64,000 nt of DNA from Lepidurus packardi (Eukaryota; Arthropoda; Branchiopoda; Notostraca; Triopsidae): assembly GCA_023053545.1 (NCBI GenBank), contig JAKZAN010000002.1, positions 7,312,790 to 7,376,789 of the forward strand, read 5' to 3'. A program made the position numbers and the translations under genes. Below the pieces are notes generated by a model. That model worked only from the letters and a program-made list of their open reading frames with translations. It did no database searches and had not been told where the DNA came from. Below, in pieces: positions 34,507 through 44,887 of the stretch (within the stretch, counting starts at the first letter, position 1; each line of letters begins with the position of its first letter).

Positions 34507-36935
34507 TTATGAGCAAGGTAATTGGGAAAAATTTAAACAGAAGCCCATGTTGCCTGTATCGGCGCCTAAGGCATCATCGGCCGCTGATTCTCCACCGTTA
34601 GTGAAGTAATGGAGCGTGAAGGGTTTTATAGCGCCTTCAATAAAAATTGTAGTTACAAAATTTGTTACATTTTCTGCTACGTTTTATTGAATGTAAAATA
34701 GTACTTGTAACCGGGACGGAAGGACCCTCGTGACCACCCTGCGTGAAACTTGGCGTCAATAACTCGCTGAGACTAACAGTACCCAGGGCTGATCCACAGA
34801 ATCGGTCTTGAAAATCGCCATTATCCGTCGTGCCACGGGGAATCATCAAATAATCCGTTTTGCACAGTGACTCGTGAACTGCTAAGCGTTGCTGTTGAGG
34901 GCCATTGACTACGTTCAAATTGAGCGTGAACGAGCTGCTCGCCCATCCTACAGACTTTTTGTCGTCGCAGACTTGGTATTTGACTTTGCAGTAACTCTGG
35001 GGAATTGTGAAAGCAGCAATTAAGTGTTTAGATCTTTCGTAGAGCTCAACCTTTAAGAAGATCAGGAAATAAGATCAAAACTTGATGAAAGAAGATGGAA
35101 TTACAAAAGTTATAATGAAGGAAGATAAAAATGGTTGATAGACATGAGGAAGGAAAATGGAATGCGAAATCCGGTACAATTGAGTTATTTTTTTGCAGAA
35201 ATTAGTTTTTCGAAATAAAATTTGTTTAGGGTTAGTATAATGTTGCGGATTTACGTATTCACTCCGGATGCATATCGTGTAATCCTGATGAGCTAATTGT
35301 CGGACGACGACTCCTGGTTGAGATAGGTCTTGGAAATCGAAATTAAAGCTTTGAATTGTGCCAGTCACGCCGGTGAAGTATTGCAGACAGGATTCTCCAG
35401 CTGATCGTTTTTTTAAAAAAAAAAATTGTGTTCTCTTCAGAAGTAGTACTTACATTTAAAAGAAGAAAATTGTTTTACCTGCAGAAGATGAATTGCAGCG
35501 AATTTGGGAGATGCGAATATCCCAAGTTCGAACAATGGGCGCTCGACTGCTGGGGTTACTCAACCGGAAAGTTATCGTCCAATCCGAATTTGGGGTACGA
35601 TGCAGATATACTGAAAAAACGAAATATTGTAGGTCAAACAGTACGAAAAAAATTCTTAAATAGCGAGCTATTTTTTTAGTTAATCTATACTTTTTCCTTT
35701 TAGGATAAAGCATGGGGAATACCAGTGAGTTGTAGTTCTTATATAGCGATGAATTAACGTATGTTAGATAGTAAGGTGAGAAATAAATTAAGGGAATAAA
35801 GCTTAATAAAGCATCGGTGTTGTTCGAGGTAAAAATCCATTTATAAAGCGTCCCAAATTTGTGTACCAAAGTGAAGGATCGCTAACCCGCAGTATTGCTA
35901 CGGAGAGGTTTCTAGTTTCAATAGACACCCTATTCGTTACGCTTGGGCGTTTCCCCTGATAAGCTGGAGTCATGCTACTTAGTTCGGCCAGAGGTTTAAA
36001 GTTACGTTCGGTACCCTATTTTCGACCGTTAAAGTAATCCTCAGACAGGCCGGAGTAACGCCAATAGTCCGGGCAAGGTTTTCGATTTCACGCGGTGAAC
36101 ATTTTCTTTGGGACGCCCATAGATGGATTTTGTTTCGATTATTTACTGTGTTGGCCTGCGTTTTCACCACAAATGATGGGCACTGGGTTGGCTGCTCCGG
36201 ATACGGTAAACTGATCTTGTTCACAGACACCTGAGACCGCATCGGGTTGCGCTATTGAGAACGCGTTGATATCGAGTCTAAAAATAGACTTTTATTGCTT
36301 TTGTCTGTCTGAAATTGGTTTTAAGCCAATTTAGCTTAGTTGGCTTAAAGATGAGCCCGAATTGTACCTTAATTGACAAATATCGGGCGACATTTTCTGT
36401 ACTCGTAAACTGCACGTACCCGGCATGGCATAGCCGGGTGAGCCAGGGCTCCGAAAGTACGTATTATTCTGCTGAGTTGTTGCTCCAGCGTCACACTGAT
36501 TAAACATCACTTTCCAAACCAAAAGAAGAATAAATTTTTTAAAAATTAAATGAATAATTCTGATTACTTAGGCAACACACGCCAAATCCGGCTGCACAGC
36601 TGCTAACTTTGGTCCCGCCTACATTCCCACATTCGGAGGCTGTCATACAAATTCCCTTATGCCAGGCCGTAATATTACACACTTCATTTGTAAACCGGAT
36701 TATGGTAAACAATGGAAATTTCACTTGAAAAAAAAAGTTAATAAAATCAAAGAAAAGGTGAATGGAAATAAAATTTACAAATTTTGTCGTTGCGATGTGT
36801 TTGATTCAGGTATCCAAGAGCTGAGGAATCCGTCGTGTTTTCTATCAAGGCGTGGGTTGAGTTCAAGTTCCATAAAGTAAGCAGAATCACTAAAGTCACT
36901 GTTGCGAAAGACCTACAAAATCGGGGAGAGAACAT
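34507..36935 (-). CDS. Two-CUB secreted protein, array gene A
   Basis: Start ATG at 36935; stop at 34507. Signal peptide exon (FATVTLVILLTLWNLNSTHA). The knot exon (about 36570-36696) reads CNITAWHKGICMTASEC...SSCAAGFGVCC. CUB module 1: CDAGATTQQNNTYF, DICQLR, VCEQDQFTVSGAANPVPIIC, WTITFRL...WDIRISQIRC. CUB module 2: SCLQYFTGVTGTIQSFNFDF, QLAHQDYTICIRSE, RFCGSAL, GFCLNFSQLPCS. Exon order and phases match the disrupted gene at 3041-8668. The intron between the TICG-type exon and the WTITF exon is unusually long (about 500 bp) and holds two copies of a CCGGAGT-type motif. Its core promoter has TATA plus TCAGTC. Extracellular role inferred; partner unknown. Confidence 0.83.
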
Positions 36936-36976
36936 TGTTCGCTTGTGTATATGCGCAGCACGCCAAGGCAAAGCGT

Positions 36977-37015
36977 GACTGAGACAAATATTGAACTTGT
37001 AGTTTAGCTTTATAG
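36977..37015 (-). promoter_or_regulatory. Core promoter of CUB gene A
   Basis: On the minus strand TATAAAG (37009-37015) is followed about 30 bp later by TCAGTC (36977-36982), ahead of the ATG at 36935. Confidence 0.6.
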
Positions 37016-38251
37016 AACTTTTTGTTGTCTTGGTGTACTTGTCGGGAGTGGTAACAAGGGAGGGGGCAAATTGGGAACTACCTTAAGCTCCAGAAGAGTT
37101 ACTCAATAGAATTTGCTATATCTCTGAAATAACGGGGCTTGTGACGCTCTTTTTCCTGGTCTCAGCACTCCTAGCTGAGAAGATGATTGAGCTTTCACGT
37201 TTTTGTTTATATACGCACTATATTTATATAGATTTATTTATTGTCAGGGAAAGAACAAACGTAGAACCAATTTGGTCTTTTTGGAAATCACGATTTCCCA
37301 TGGAGTAATTCTTGTTTTTTAAGAAGTTCAATAATGTAGGACTCGTAAAAGACAATCATGGCAATGGGTAACCTTATTTCCCGAGGGGATTTTTAATAGA
37401 ATTTCTTGGTGTTGTTTTTTCTTTTGTTTTCTTGCAGGGGAATTTTCCAATCAAAATGTATATGATAGCGAATCCTGGTCTTGGAAGGAGGAAAAAACGA
37501 AAAGGTTTTGTTTTTCATAGTGGGCTCCATTTGGTCTTTTTTGTTTTATCTGCAAAAAGATCTGGGGCGCGCGTGGCGATAAAAGGGGCTCATGAGCTTT
37601 TTAGAGCGCTTCCTTGACCGCAAAACTGCAATTTGGCTACTTTTTATTCGCGGAATGTAGATTTTTATAGTAATACGGCGTGACCTGCGTTAGAGTATGG
37701 AAGGGAATTTGTGGAGATAAGCGGCTTATAACGTTTGAATAGAGAAACTTTTCCCTTTGTGCGAAAAATGATTTACATTCATGCGGCAGGATAATAAAAA
37801 AAATATTAAAAACTGCAGGTAAATTAAAGGCTCTTTTTAGACAAAGAAAGGAGAGAAAGAAAACTTGTGTAGGAAGGAGTTAAACGAATTTTGGGTAAAG
37901 GAAGGTTAATTAAGATGTTTCAATGAATAAAAGATGTTGTGGGCACTGTAAACAACTCGCGTGTAAAACAAAAAATTAATTACAGATGCCGACAGAGATC
38001 TGGGTGTGGTCCATGACCAAAGTATTTTGGACGAGACTGGATTGAAAAGGATTAAAACTTTGTAACGTTTGCTTTATTCGAAGTGTTCCATGAGGTTAAC
38101 TACCATATAGTGGCTAAGCGATACAGAAAATCTCATGCATTGCGTAGCCACTATATGGCTGTTAGCAAAAAAGTTAGAGAAGTAAAGGTTAGATGGATTT
38201 GGGGAAATTTGGGATTTTATTCCTATTTCAACCATTGAAAGATTTCTCTGC
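37016..38251. other. Intergenic
   Basis: AT-rich with no coding signal. It contains a 14-bp perfect inverted repeat at 38103-38158. Confidence 0.5.
38103..38158. repeat. Inverted repeat, 14-bp perfect stem
   Basis: CCATATAGTGGCTA (38103-38116) and TAGCCACTATATGG (38145-38158) are exact reverse complements with a 28-base loop. Could be a small foldback element end or an RNA hairpin. Confidence 0.6.
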
Positions 38252-38263
38252 TACTTTGCATGT

Positions 38264-38441
38264 GTGATCGGTTTTTTATACAAAACAATTTTATTAAGTT
38301 CATAAAACAAACGAAGATTTTAGATTTCATCTGAAGATGCTAAAGTACCAAACAGTGAGAGTGTGTTGAAAAAGAAAGCCGAAGGCGATAATGTGGCGCG
38401 ATAGCGACATGGTTCGCCTCAAAAATACAAAAATACAAAAA
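38264..38441 (+). mobile_element. 3'-end fragment of a LINE with target duplication
   Basis: It matches the 3' UTR of the LINE at 23012-24234 (shared phrases include GTACCAAACAGTGAGA and GCGATAGCGACATGGTTCGC). It ends in a repeated AAAATAC tail. It is flanked by TACTTTGCATGT at 38252-38263 and 38442-38453, a 12-bp target duplication. Only the last 178 bp of the element are present. Confidence 0.88.
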
Positions 38442-38566
38442 TACTTTGCATGTATTGTCCCCAAAATTCATGACAATTCACTCACATGTCGAATCGAGCT
38501 GAATCGGGGGGAGCAGCATGGTTTTTCCAAATTCGGTAAAAGCTGTAGAGCATATTTTAAATATAG

Positions 38567-38868
38567 TGCCGACTCATCTGAAGAGCCATCTCTCAGTCAC
38601 TCACCCAATAGAAGACCAGATAGTGAGGAACTATCACTAGCTAGCAGTCGTCAGAATCCTGAACCGCCAATCCTAATAACCCTAAGCCTACATTTTTTGA
38701 TTCCCAATCTCGGAAGTCCTTACTCGCACCGTCTACCAACATGTCCTCCCCGGCATCTCTACGCTTCAAGTCCCTATCCTCTAGCCCCCACTGTTCACCC
38801 ACACTGTTATACAGTACCTGTAGAGCTGGTAGTCAGAAGATAATACAGAATTTTAACTGACTATCACA
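38567..38868 (+). repeat. Probable solo LTR of a Gypsy-type element
   Basis: 302 bp beginning TGCCGAC and ending ACTGACTATCACA, flanked by ATAG at 38563-38566 and 38869-38872. The last 13 bases match the end of the full element's LTRs (AAACTGACTATCACA), and the 4-bp duplication has the same length as there. The body is C-rich and does not align readily with the other LTR, so it may be a related but different family. The orientation is taken from the shared end. Confidence 0.65.
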
Positions 38869-39016
38869 ATAGCATTCGAAGTGTGAAACTACGATTCTGT
38901 TTAGTTCAGATTTGTATGTATTTGGAATAAGAAGTTAACAGTAACAAGTGGGTTAAACGGGGTTAAATAGCAACATTGTAATTGGTTGTCGGCAAACTGA
39001 AAGGAAAAGACTGGTT

Positions 39017-39061
39017 CTTTGTATGGTTTTTTGATTTCTGTCATCAAAAAACCATCCAAAG
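39017..39061. repeat. Foldback, 19-bp stem with one mismatch
   Basis: Arms at 39017-39035 and 39043-39061 pair at 18 of 19 positions around a 7-base loop. First of three consecutive foldback groups. Confidence 0.7.
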
Positions 39062-39081
39062 CTCCGAGTTTTCTTTTACTA

Positions 39082-39142
39082 CAAGCTCTGCTCGATTCAC
39101 TTGCCTAATTCAGAATTATACAAGTGAATCGAGCAGAGCTTG
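39082..39142. repeat. Foldback, 22-bp perfect stem
   Basis: CAAGCTCTGCTCGATTCACT at 39082 continues by two bases and is matched exactly by its reverse complement at 39121-39142; the loop is 17 bases. The size and loop are compatible with a short hairpin RNA, but no expression evidence is available. Confidence 0.75.
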
Positions 39143-39231
39143 GAGCTCAGAGTGTTGGACCATAATGTTCGGGGTAACACAAAGATAAATTAGTTTTAAG
39201 AAGTAGCTATTTAAAGTAAACTGCAGTTTGT

Positions 39232-39347
39232 GTCACTGTGTTTGCAACTCACAGAGTATCTGTGAGTTATAAACACAGTGACGCACATCACACAGTGACA
39301 CACTGTGTTTGTAACTCACAGAGCATCTGGGAGTTACAAACACGGTG
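39232..39347. repeat. Two tandem long hairpins with 3-base loops
   Basis: Hairpin 1 has arms 39232-39255 and 39259-39282; hairpin 2 has arms 39301-39322 and 39326-39347. The left arms share CACTGTGTTTG and AACTCACAGA, so one hairpin is a copy of the other. The few stem mismatches are partly G-U compatible. They lie directly downstream of the stop of CUB gene B (39391, minus strand). Confidence 0.75.
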
Positions 39348-39390
39348 ACTCTTTCACCACCATGGTTTGAGAAGCGGCTGCATTGCTTTA

Positions 39391-41154
39391 TTATGACACG
39401 TTGCAAGAATTTGGGATCTGGGTGATCTTCATGTTCCAGAAGCGAACAGTATTGGCATCGCCACCGTTTGGTGTGATCGTGATGGGAATAGCATTGTTTT
39501 GACCAAATTCCACAACAGCTGAATGAACATGATTAGTTATTTATTTCCCAATTTTTTCACATTATTTATATTACCGTATGTATTGGACAGAGTCCCGCAA
39601 GTTGTGTAGGTTGGAGTTGCTCCGCCGTTAATAATTACGTTCGGGATAGTAAGTCGATCATTATTAGCTGAACAATTTGCTGCAGGTCCGCCGGTTAAGA
39701 CGACATTGTTGTAGTCGATCCTGCGATATTTCGTTTAAATAAAAAAAATTTTATTGAGTAGTCTGTTATTAATAATATTGTGCTCAAATCCATTTAAGGA
39801 AATATTGAGATCGGAAAATGGATTCAAGTACCGTACTAAAAGGAAAGCTGGTTAATGGTATTGTTTATTTATACTGTATATATTGGTAGCATGAAACAGT
39901 GGAAATCGTTTAAAGCGAAACTGGGGGATCGAAAATATTGTTTCATGTTAAAAGAATTTCGTGCTAAAAAATATCTAAAATAAAAATCACCGATGTTTTT
40001 GGTGTCGTGGTATCGGAGTTAATATTTAAGTTTATACTCATACATTGACTGTCTATACATTTTAAAGCATTTTAATAGACTAAATAGAAATGAAATGTTT
40101 TGACTGCCCACAGACTGTAGGGGCGAGGAAGACAGAAATTTGAAGTCAGGGAAGTTGCTAAGGCTCTACAACCCCTTCACATTGGCTGAACGCTTAAGAG
40201 AGAGGCGGTTGGTAAGAAGACAAAAGTATTTTGTCGCAACAAAACAAGTTTGTCGTTCTTCCGAGCCGCGAAATTTTTTCGTGTTAAGCGACCTTTCTTT
40301 CATGTTAAAAGAAAAAAAATGTATGAAATTACATAGTATTTTGTCCGGACCAGAATATTATTTTGTGTTTACCGATTTTTCATGTTAAAACGTTTTCTGG
40401 TTAAGCAATTTCCAATGTAATATGTGTAATAGATGACTGTATACCTGGCCAGACAAACGTCAGATGAAGCTTTTTGGATCGTGAAGCTACAAGTGGTTTG
40501 AGTTCCATAGTTTGACGGATAGTTTTGGTTCATGAAATAAGACGTCAGGCTGCTACTGGACTGGCCGCAAGAGTTGAAGACAGCTACGTATAATACAAAA
40601 AACTGACTCAGTTGGATCATTGCCACTTTTTTAAAGGATTAAAAGATAAGGCAGGAAGAGAACAAAATTTTACCGACGCAGCAAACTCCGACGGAACTAC
40701 TGGGGTTGCCAGAATTGCAAATCGTGGTACTCACTGTTCCACTACGGCACGAGCTAGAGCAGGTACCGGCCACCGTCACTGTTTGGAACGTAGTAGTACA
40801 AGCACCGAAAGGGGGTGAAGGCGTAACAATAACTGTTACCGTACTTGGAGCTGGGGTGGGCGGATTGGGGATCACTGGTGCTGGGGTATTCACTGGAGCT
40901 ATAATAATAGGTCTCATGGTGTTGGTCGGTTGTTGTCCAAAAAAGGGAAAGAAAAAAACTAAAAGTACCGAGAAAAATTAGTTAAGTTTGTTTAAGATTT
41001 TGATTTTAGCATTTGAATTGAGCTTACATTTAGGTTGGGCTTCTTCGTTGTACGCGTACAAGGTATCGGAAGTGAACTGAGTGAAGTTGTTCTTTGCCCA
41101 GACAATTTGAAGGGTGAGAACAACCAAGAGAAATTTTCTGAAGAACAGCGCCAT
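39391..41154 (-). CDS. Short single-CUB secreted protein with Pro/Thr linker, array gene B
   Basis: Exons: 41028-41154, 40674-40958, 40445-40583, 39575-39720, 39391-39518; 825 nt, 274 residues with phases agreeing. Signal peptide MALFFRKFLLVVLTLQIVWA. Exon 2 encodes a Pro/Thr-rich linker (PVNTPAPVIPNPPTPAPS) and a knot variant with six cysteines (GTCSSSCRSG...VGVCC). Exons 3-5 make one CUB module: CGQSSSSLTSYFMNQNYPS, CSFTIQKASSDVCLAR, TYTTCGTLSNTYG, RFWNMKITQIPNSC. It stops where the long forms continue into the second CUB. The intron between the last two CUB halves (39721-40444) is long for this locus. Closest relative in the window is gene C. Confidence 0.87.
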
Positions 41155-43287
41155 TTTGTGGATTATTTTGACTAATATTTCTTTTGCGTGACAGATTGTG
41201 CAATTTGCTAAGGTAGAGCCGTTCTACACCTGGCGAATAGAGAAGGCTGTCTTTTTATACCCAGTTTTCCGCAGCTAAATTTGGGATTCAACTTGCATTT
41301 CTGGCATTCGCGAAAAGATCTTTGAACTTTTAGAGGTCGTTCGACTCTCTTGTAAAAGAAATCACGAAATACTTACATGTTATGATTCACATAGACTTGT
41401 ATTTTATGCTTACAAAGTACCATATAGTCTAAATGAATTTAAATAACATCATGAATGAACAAACAACATGAATGAACATATGAAACGTCATAAACGTCCA
41501 GTATTAAGAGCTGGGTTCTATGTCTGAAGTGACATTAGCTAACTGAAGTTAAAGGAAATCTCACGAACTATTGGAGTGGATTTCTAATCGGAAGAAACAT
41601 TTCTTTCAATTCGCAAACAGTCAAAACAGAGTACGCATAACTAATTTTAAGGCCCACATACCTTAGCTCGGTATAGGCGGTTAGCACGGGGATTTTCGGA
41701 GCGATTTTTTTGAGAAAACCAGTAAAGTTAATGAAAAAAGTCTTTGGTAGTGATCTCGAGCTTGCTAACAGGTAGTGCACAAAAAACGCGCAATTTTTTC
41801 AAGTAGTAGTTAACTAGCAATATGAAAATAAAACTTGCAACTATGAAAAATACGTGGCCTAAAAATCTGTAATTTGGTTGTGCACTAACTGCTAAGAAAA
41901 TAAAACTTTTTTTAATTGATTTTAAGTCTGACAAGCTGTTTTCGAGAAATTTTCGTGAAATCTTGTTCCGAAAGTTCCGGGGCGCCGCGAGCGAAAAAGT
42001 TTAAGAAATCCAGAGCTAGCTAGAGTTAGAACAAGTAGCTGTTACTGAAGTAGTTAAGTAAGTACCCGTAGCAATAGACAATCGTCGTCGGAGCACTATC
42101 AAGAGCAGGAGTCGAGGCCGGGGCTACACTACAATGATAGGTTTGTTGTTGTTGGGCATTCGCGTATCAAACAACGGAAAGAAATACAATAGAAATCGTT
42201 GTGTATGAATGAAGTGTTGTGTATTCAACTACATTATTATTATTATTATTGACCTGGGAGTCAAGGTAGGACTCGAAGTCTGAATAGATTATAGCTGGTT
42301 GGAATTACGACCGGCAATGACTTCGACAAAAACGGCACAGAGGAAAAGCATTGATCCAATCAATATGCCGGTTTTCTAGTCTGTTGTTTCTTAGTCTGCG
42401 GTTTGGATATTCGGAAGAAGATTATTCAAGGAACGTGCCAAATTTTTTCGAGTCTGTCGTTTTAATACCAAGGTTTGGGTACGTTAATTAGGGATTCACT
42501 TCGAGTTTTTTCCTAGTTTTAATGCGTCGGAAACCTTGAACCCTTTAAGGTCAATACTTTTTCACGAGTTAAGAAAAACTTGTCGTGAATTCTAAATTAA
42601 TTATATGCGTTTTTAACTGCAAAAGTAATTAATTCGGACGGGAAATTTAGACAAAAATCTTGTTTGCCTTTGATTTCGTCACCCTTAAGTACAAATTATC
42701 CACCCAGTCCTATGCACCATTAGTCAGAGACTTTCGGAAAACACTTACGTAGTGTCTAATCTTTTTAATTCTGTTTACAATACTAAAAACATTGAAGGCA
42801 ATTAAGGTCTCAAGGTGAAGCATTTTAAGCTTTTTCTATGGGATCACGACTCTTTAGTACATATCACTAATTTGGTATGTAGCAGCATGTTGGTGATTGA
42901 CCCTGCTTTGATAATGCGCTTTCTTTTAAGAATGGAAATATTACATATTTAAATTGAGAATTTGAGTATACATTATAAAAAACAGCAATTTAATCAGGAT
43001 GAATTTGGGGGGTGAACAATGTCTGTATTGAAACCCTAATAACAAGAACAAACATTAATTTAAAAAACTTAACTGCTGTTGAAAAGAAAATTTTTCTTTT
43101 CATTTAGCTAGCTTACGGAGCGTATTCGTCCGTATTTTGGATGGTTTTTTGATGATATTAAACAAATTGAAGATAATATTGAGATTTAACTGGCACGCCG
43201 TTGGAGGAAGGGTGGTTATCAAGAAATAGTTTCGACTCCCTACTCGGTATGTGGATTTTGCATCATACGTCAGAACTTAAGTTCAGT
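41155..43287. other. Intergenic, 2.1 kb
   Basis: It holds the promoter of gene B (minus-strand TATAAAAAG near 41260) and otherwise AT-rich DNA. A short (ATT)n run lies near 42230. No coding exon recognised. Confidence 0.5.
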
Positions 43288-44553
43288 TTATCCATTCGTG
43301 CTACAGGAGTTGGGAAGCTGAGTGATGCGTATGTTCCAAACGCGTTTAGTGTCCATTCCAGCATTGACTGGGGTCACCGTGATGGGAGCGTTGTTAGTAA
43401 GGCCAAATTCGACGAAAGCTGTGAAGATTAGCTCATATTAATATGTTCTGATTCCTTAAAGAAATAGAAAATACAATTTTCTTACCGTAATCGTTGTCAT
43501 GTGTACCACAAGTAGAGTAAGCCGGAACGGTAGCACCGTTGACGATGCCGGGAATACCCAATGAGTCTTCGGTGACAGCACAGGCAGTTCCAGGCGTCAC
43601 AGGAGACAAATTAACTCGCGTGTAGTCAACCCTATTTTTGTCACCCCCCAAAAAATACAAACTTGTTTTAGATCTCTAGATAGTATGATTAACGTTATTT
43701 TCCTAATGTGAATTTATATGTATATTAAAAGGGCGTTTTTCTTAGGCGCTCAAATAGTTTGATTTCTTTTTCTTCTTGAATATCAACGATGGTTTTCGAT
43801 TTAAAAATAAATGGATTTTTCTAAATACTTTACCTTGCAATACAGATGTCGGGTGAAGCCCGTTGGATGGTGAAAGTACAAGCGCCATTAGCCACGGTGT
43901 GGGGGTTAGGGAAGGCGGGGTTCATGAAGTAGGCGGTCCTGGCATTACTGGATTGCCCACAAGTATTAAATGCACCTTTTTTTAATTTCCATGAAAAAGT
44001 ATTAAAAACCAGTGAATAATAAAACTTAAAATCAAAAACTTACTAGCACAACAAAGGCCGATGGTACCACTATTACAAAGACCGGAATTGACAGTACCAC
44101 TTGCACATGAACTGGAGCAAGTACCAACTACGGGAACGCCGCTGAACGTACCAGTGCAACTGCCGGAAGGAGGTGGTTGTGTGACGATAATGGTAGCTGG
44201 GGTCATTGTAGGTACGATGGGTGCTCCCGTTACAGTGGGTACTCCCGGTACAGTGGTAGGAGTAGGCGGCTTAGCTGTTGTTTGAACTGGGAATAGGAAA
44301 GAGGGTTTGTTTTGCCCCAAAAGTGGGTAGAAAAAGACTAGAAAGTGGAAAACAATTAATTCAGATAATTCTCTTTAAAGGTAACAAAAAATAACTTACA
44401 TTTGGGTTGACCGTCTGCGTAGCCATAGTTAAAAGGAGAATAATCTTGGACTCTATAGGCTAGACCAGGATTGGGTTCGCTATTAGGTTCAGCCGATAAA
44501 ACAAATTGGATGGAGAAAAGAAAAAAAAGGAATTTTCCTAGTAAAAACGCCAT
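43288..44553 (-). CDS. Short single-CUB secreted protein with Pro/Thr linker, array gene C
   Basis: Five exons, the first at 44400-44553, the second at 44044-44337, the last ending at 43288. Signal peptide MAFLLGKFLFFLFSIQFVLS. The linker is rich in Pro, Thr and Val (AKPPTPTTVPGVPTVTGAP), followed by the knot GSCTGTFSGVPVVGTCSSSC...IGLCC. One CUB module follows: CGQSSNARTAYFMNPAFPNP, CTFTIQRASPDICIAR, AYSTCGTHDNDYG, RVWNIRITQLPNSC. Same exon plan as gene B; genes B and C form a subfamily. Proteins with Pro/Thr stretches of this kind are often O-glycosylated (inference). Confidence 0.87.
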
Positions 44554-44605
44554 TTTACGGAATTTAATTGTCGTTAGTGAGTATCGCGTTTGGGACACCA
44601 ATTGT

Positions 44606-44644
44606 CACTGACGTGCTGCATAGGGGAAAGGCTGTGTATTTATA
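44606..44644 (-). promoter_or_regulatory. Core promoter of CUB gene C
   Basis: On the minus strand TATAAATA (44637-44644) is followed about 30 bp later by TCAGTG (44606-44611), upstream of the ATG at 44553. Confidence 0.6.
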
Positions 44645-44887
44645 CCCATTTGAATAGGCATTAATTAAGTATTCCTTTTGGGTAAACTCTATATTTATGG
44701 GCGAAACCTTGAACCCTTTGAGCCTTTCTTAAACTTCAACTGAGAAAAGCTTGGTCTGAATACGTAATTAGGTTCAATTAGTTGCTTTGAAAAACTCTTA
44801 CCGAGGCCAAAATGTATTATTTGTAGGTTTGGATAAATTACACGCGATCAAGTTTCTTATATTATGATTTAGTTAAATGATTACGCT

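Noticed and set aside
35979..36242. Apparent 87-residue protein on the minus strand
   Set aside because: It begins inside a CUB exon in a different frame and continues through the intron; treated as exon shadow plus repeat motif.
38391..38843. 150-codon frame
   Set aside because: It runs from a LINE 3' UTR through a target duplication into a solo LTR; a chance composite.
42225..42250. ATT repeat as a possible array
   Set aside because: A short simple microsatellite; no spacer-repeat structure, and CRISPR arrays are not expected in an arthropod nucleus.
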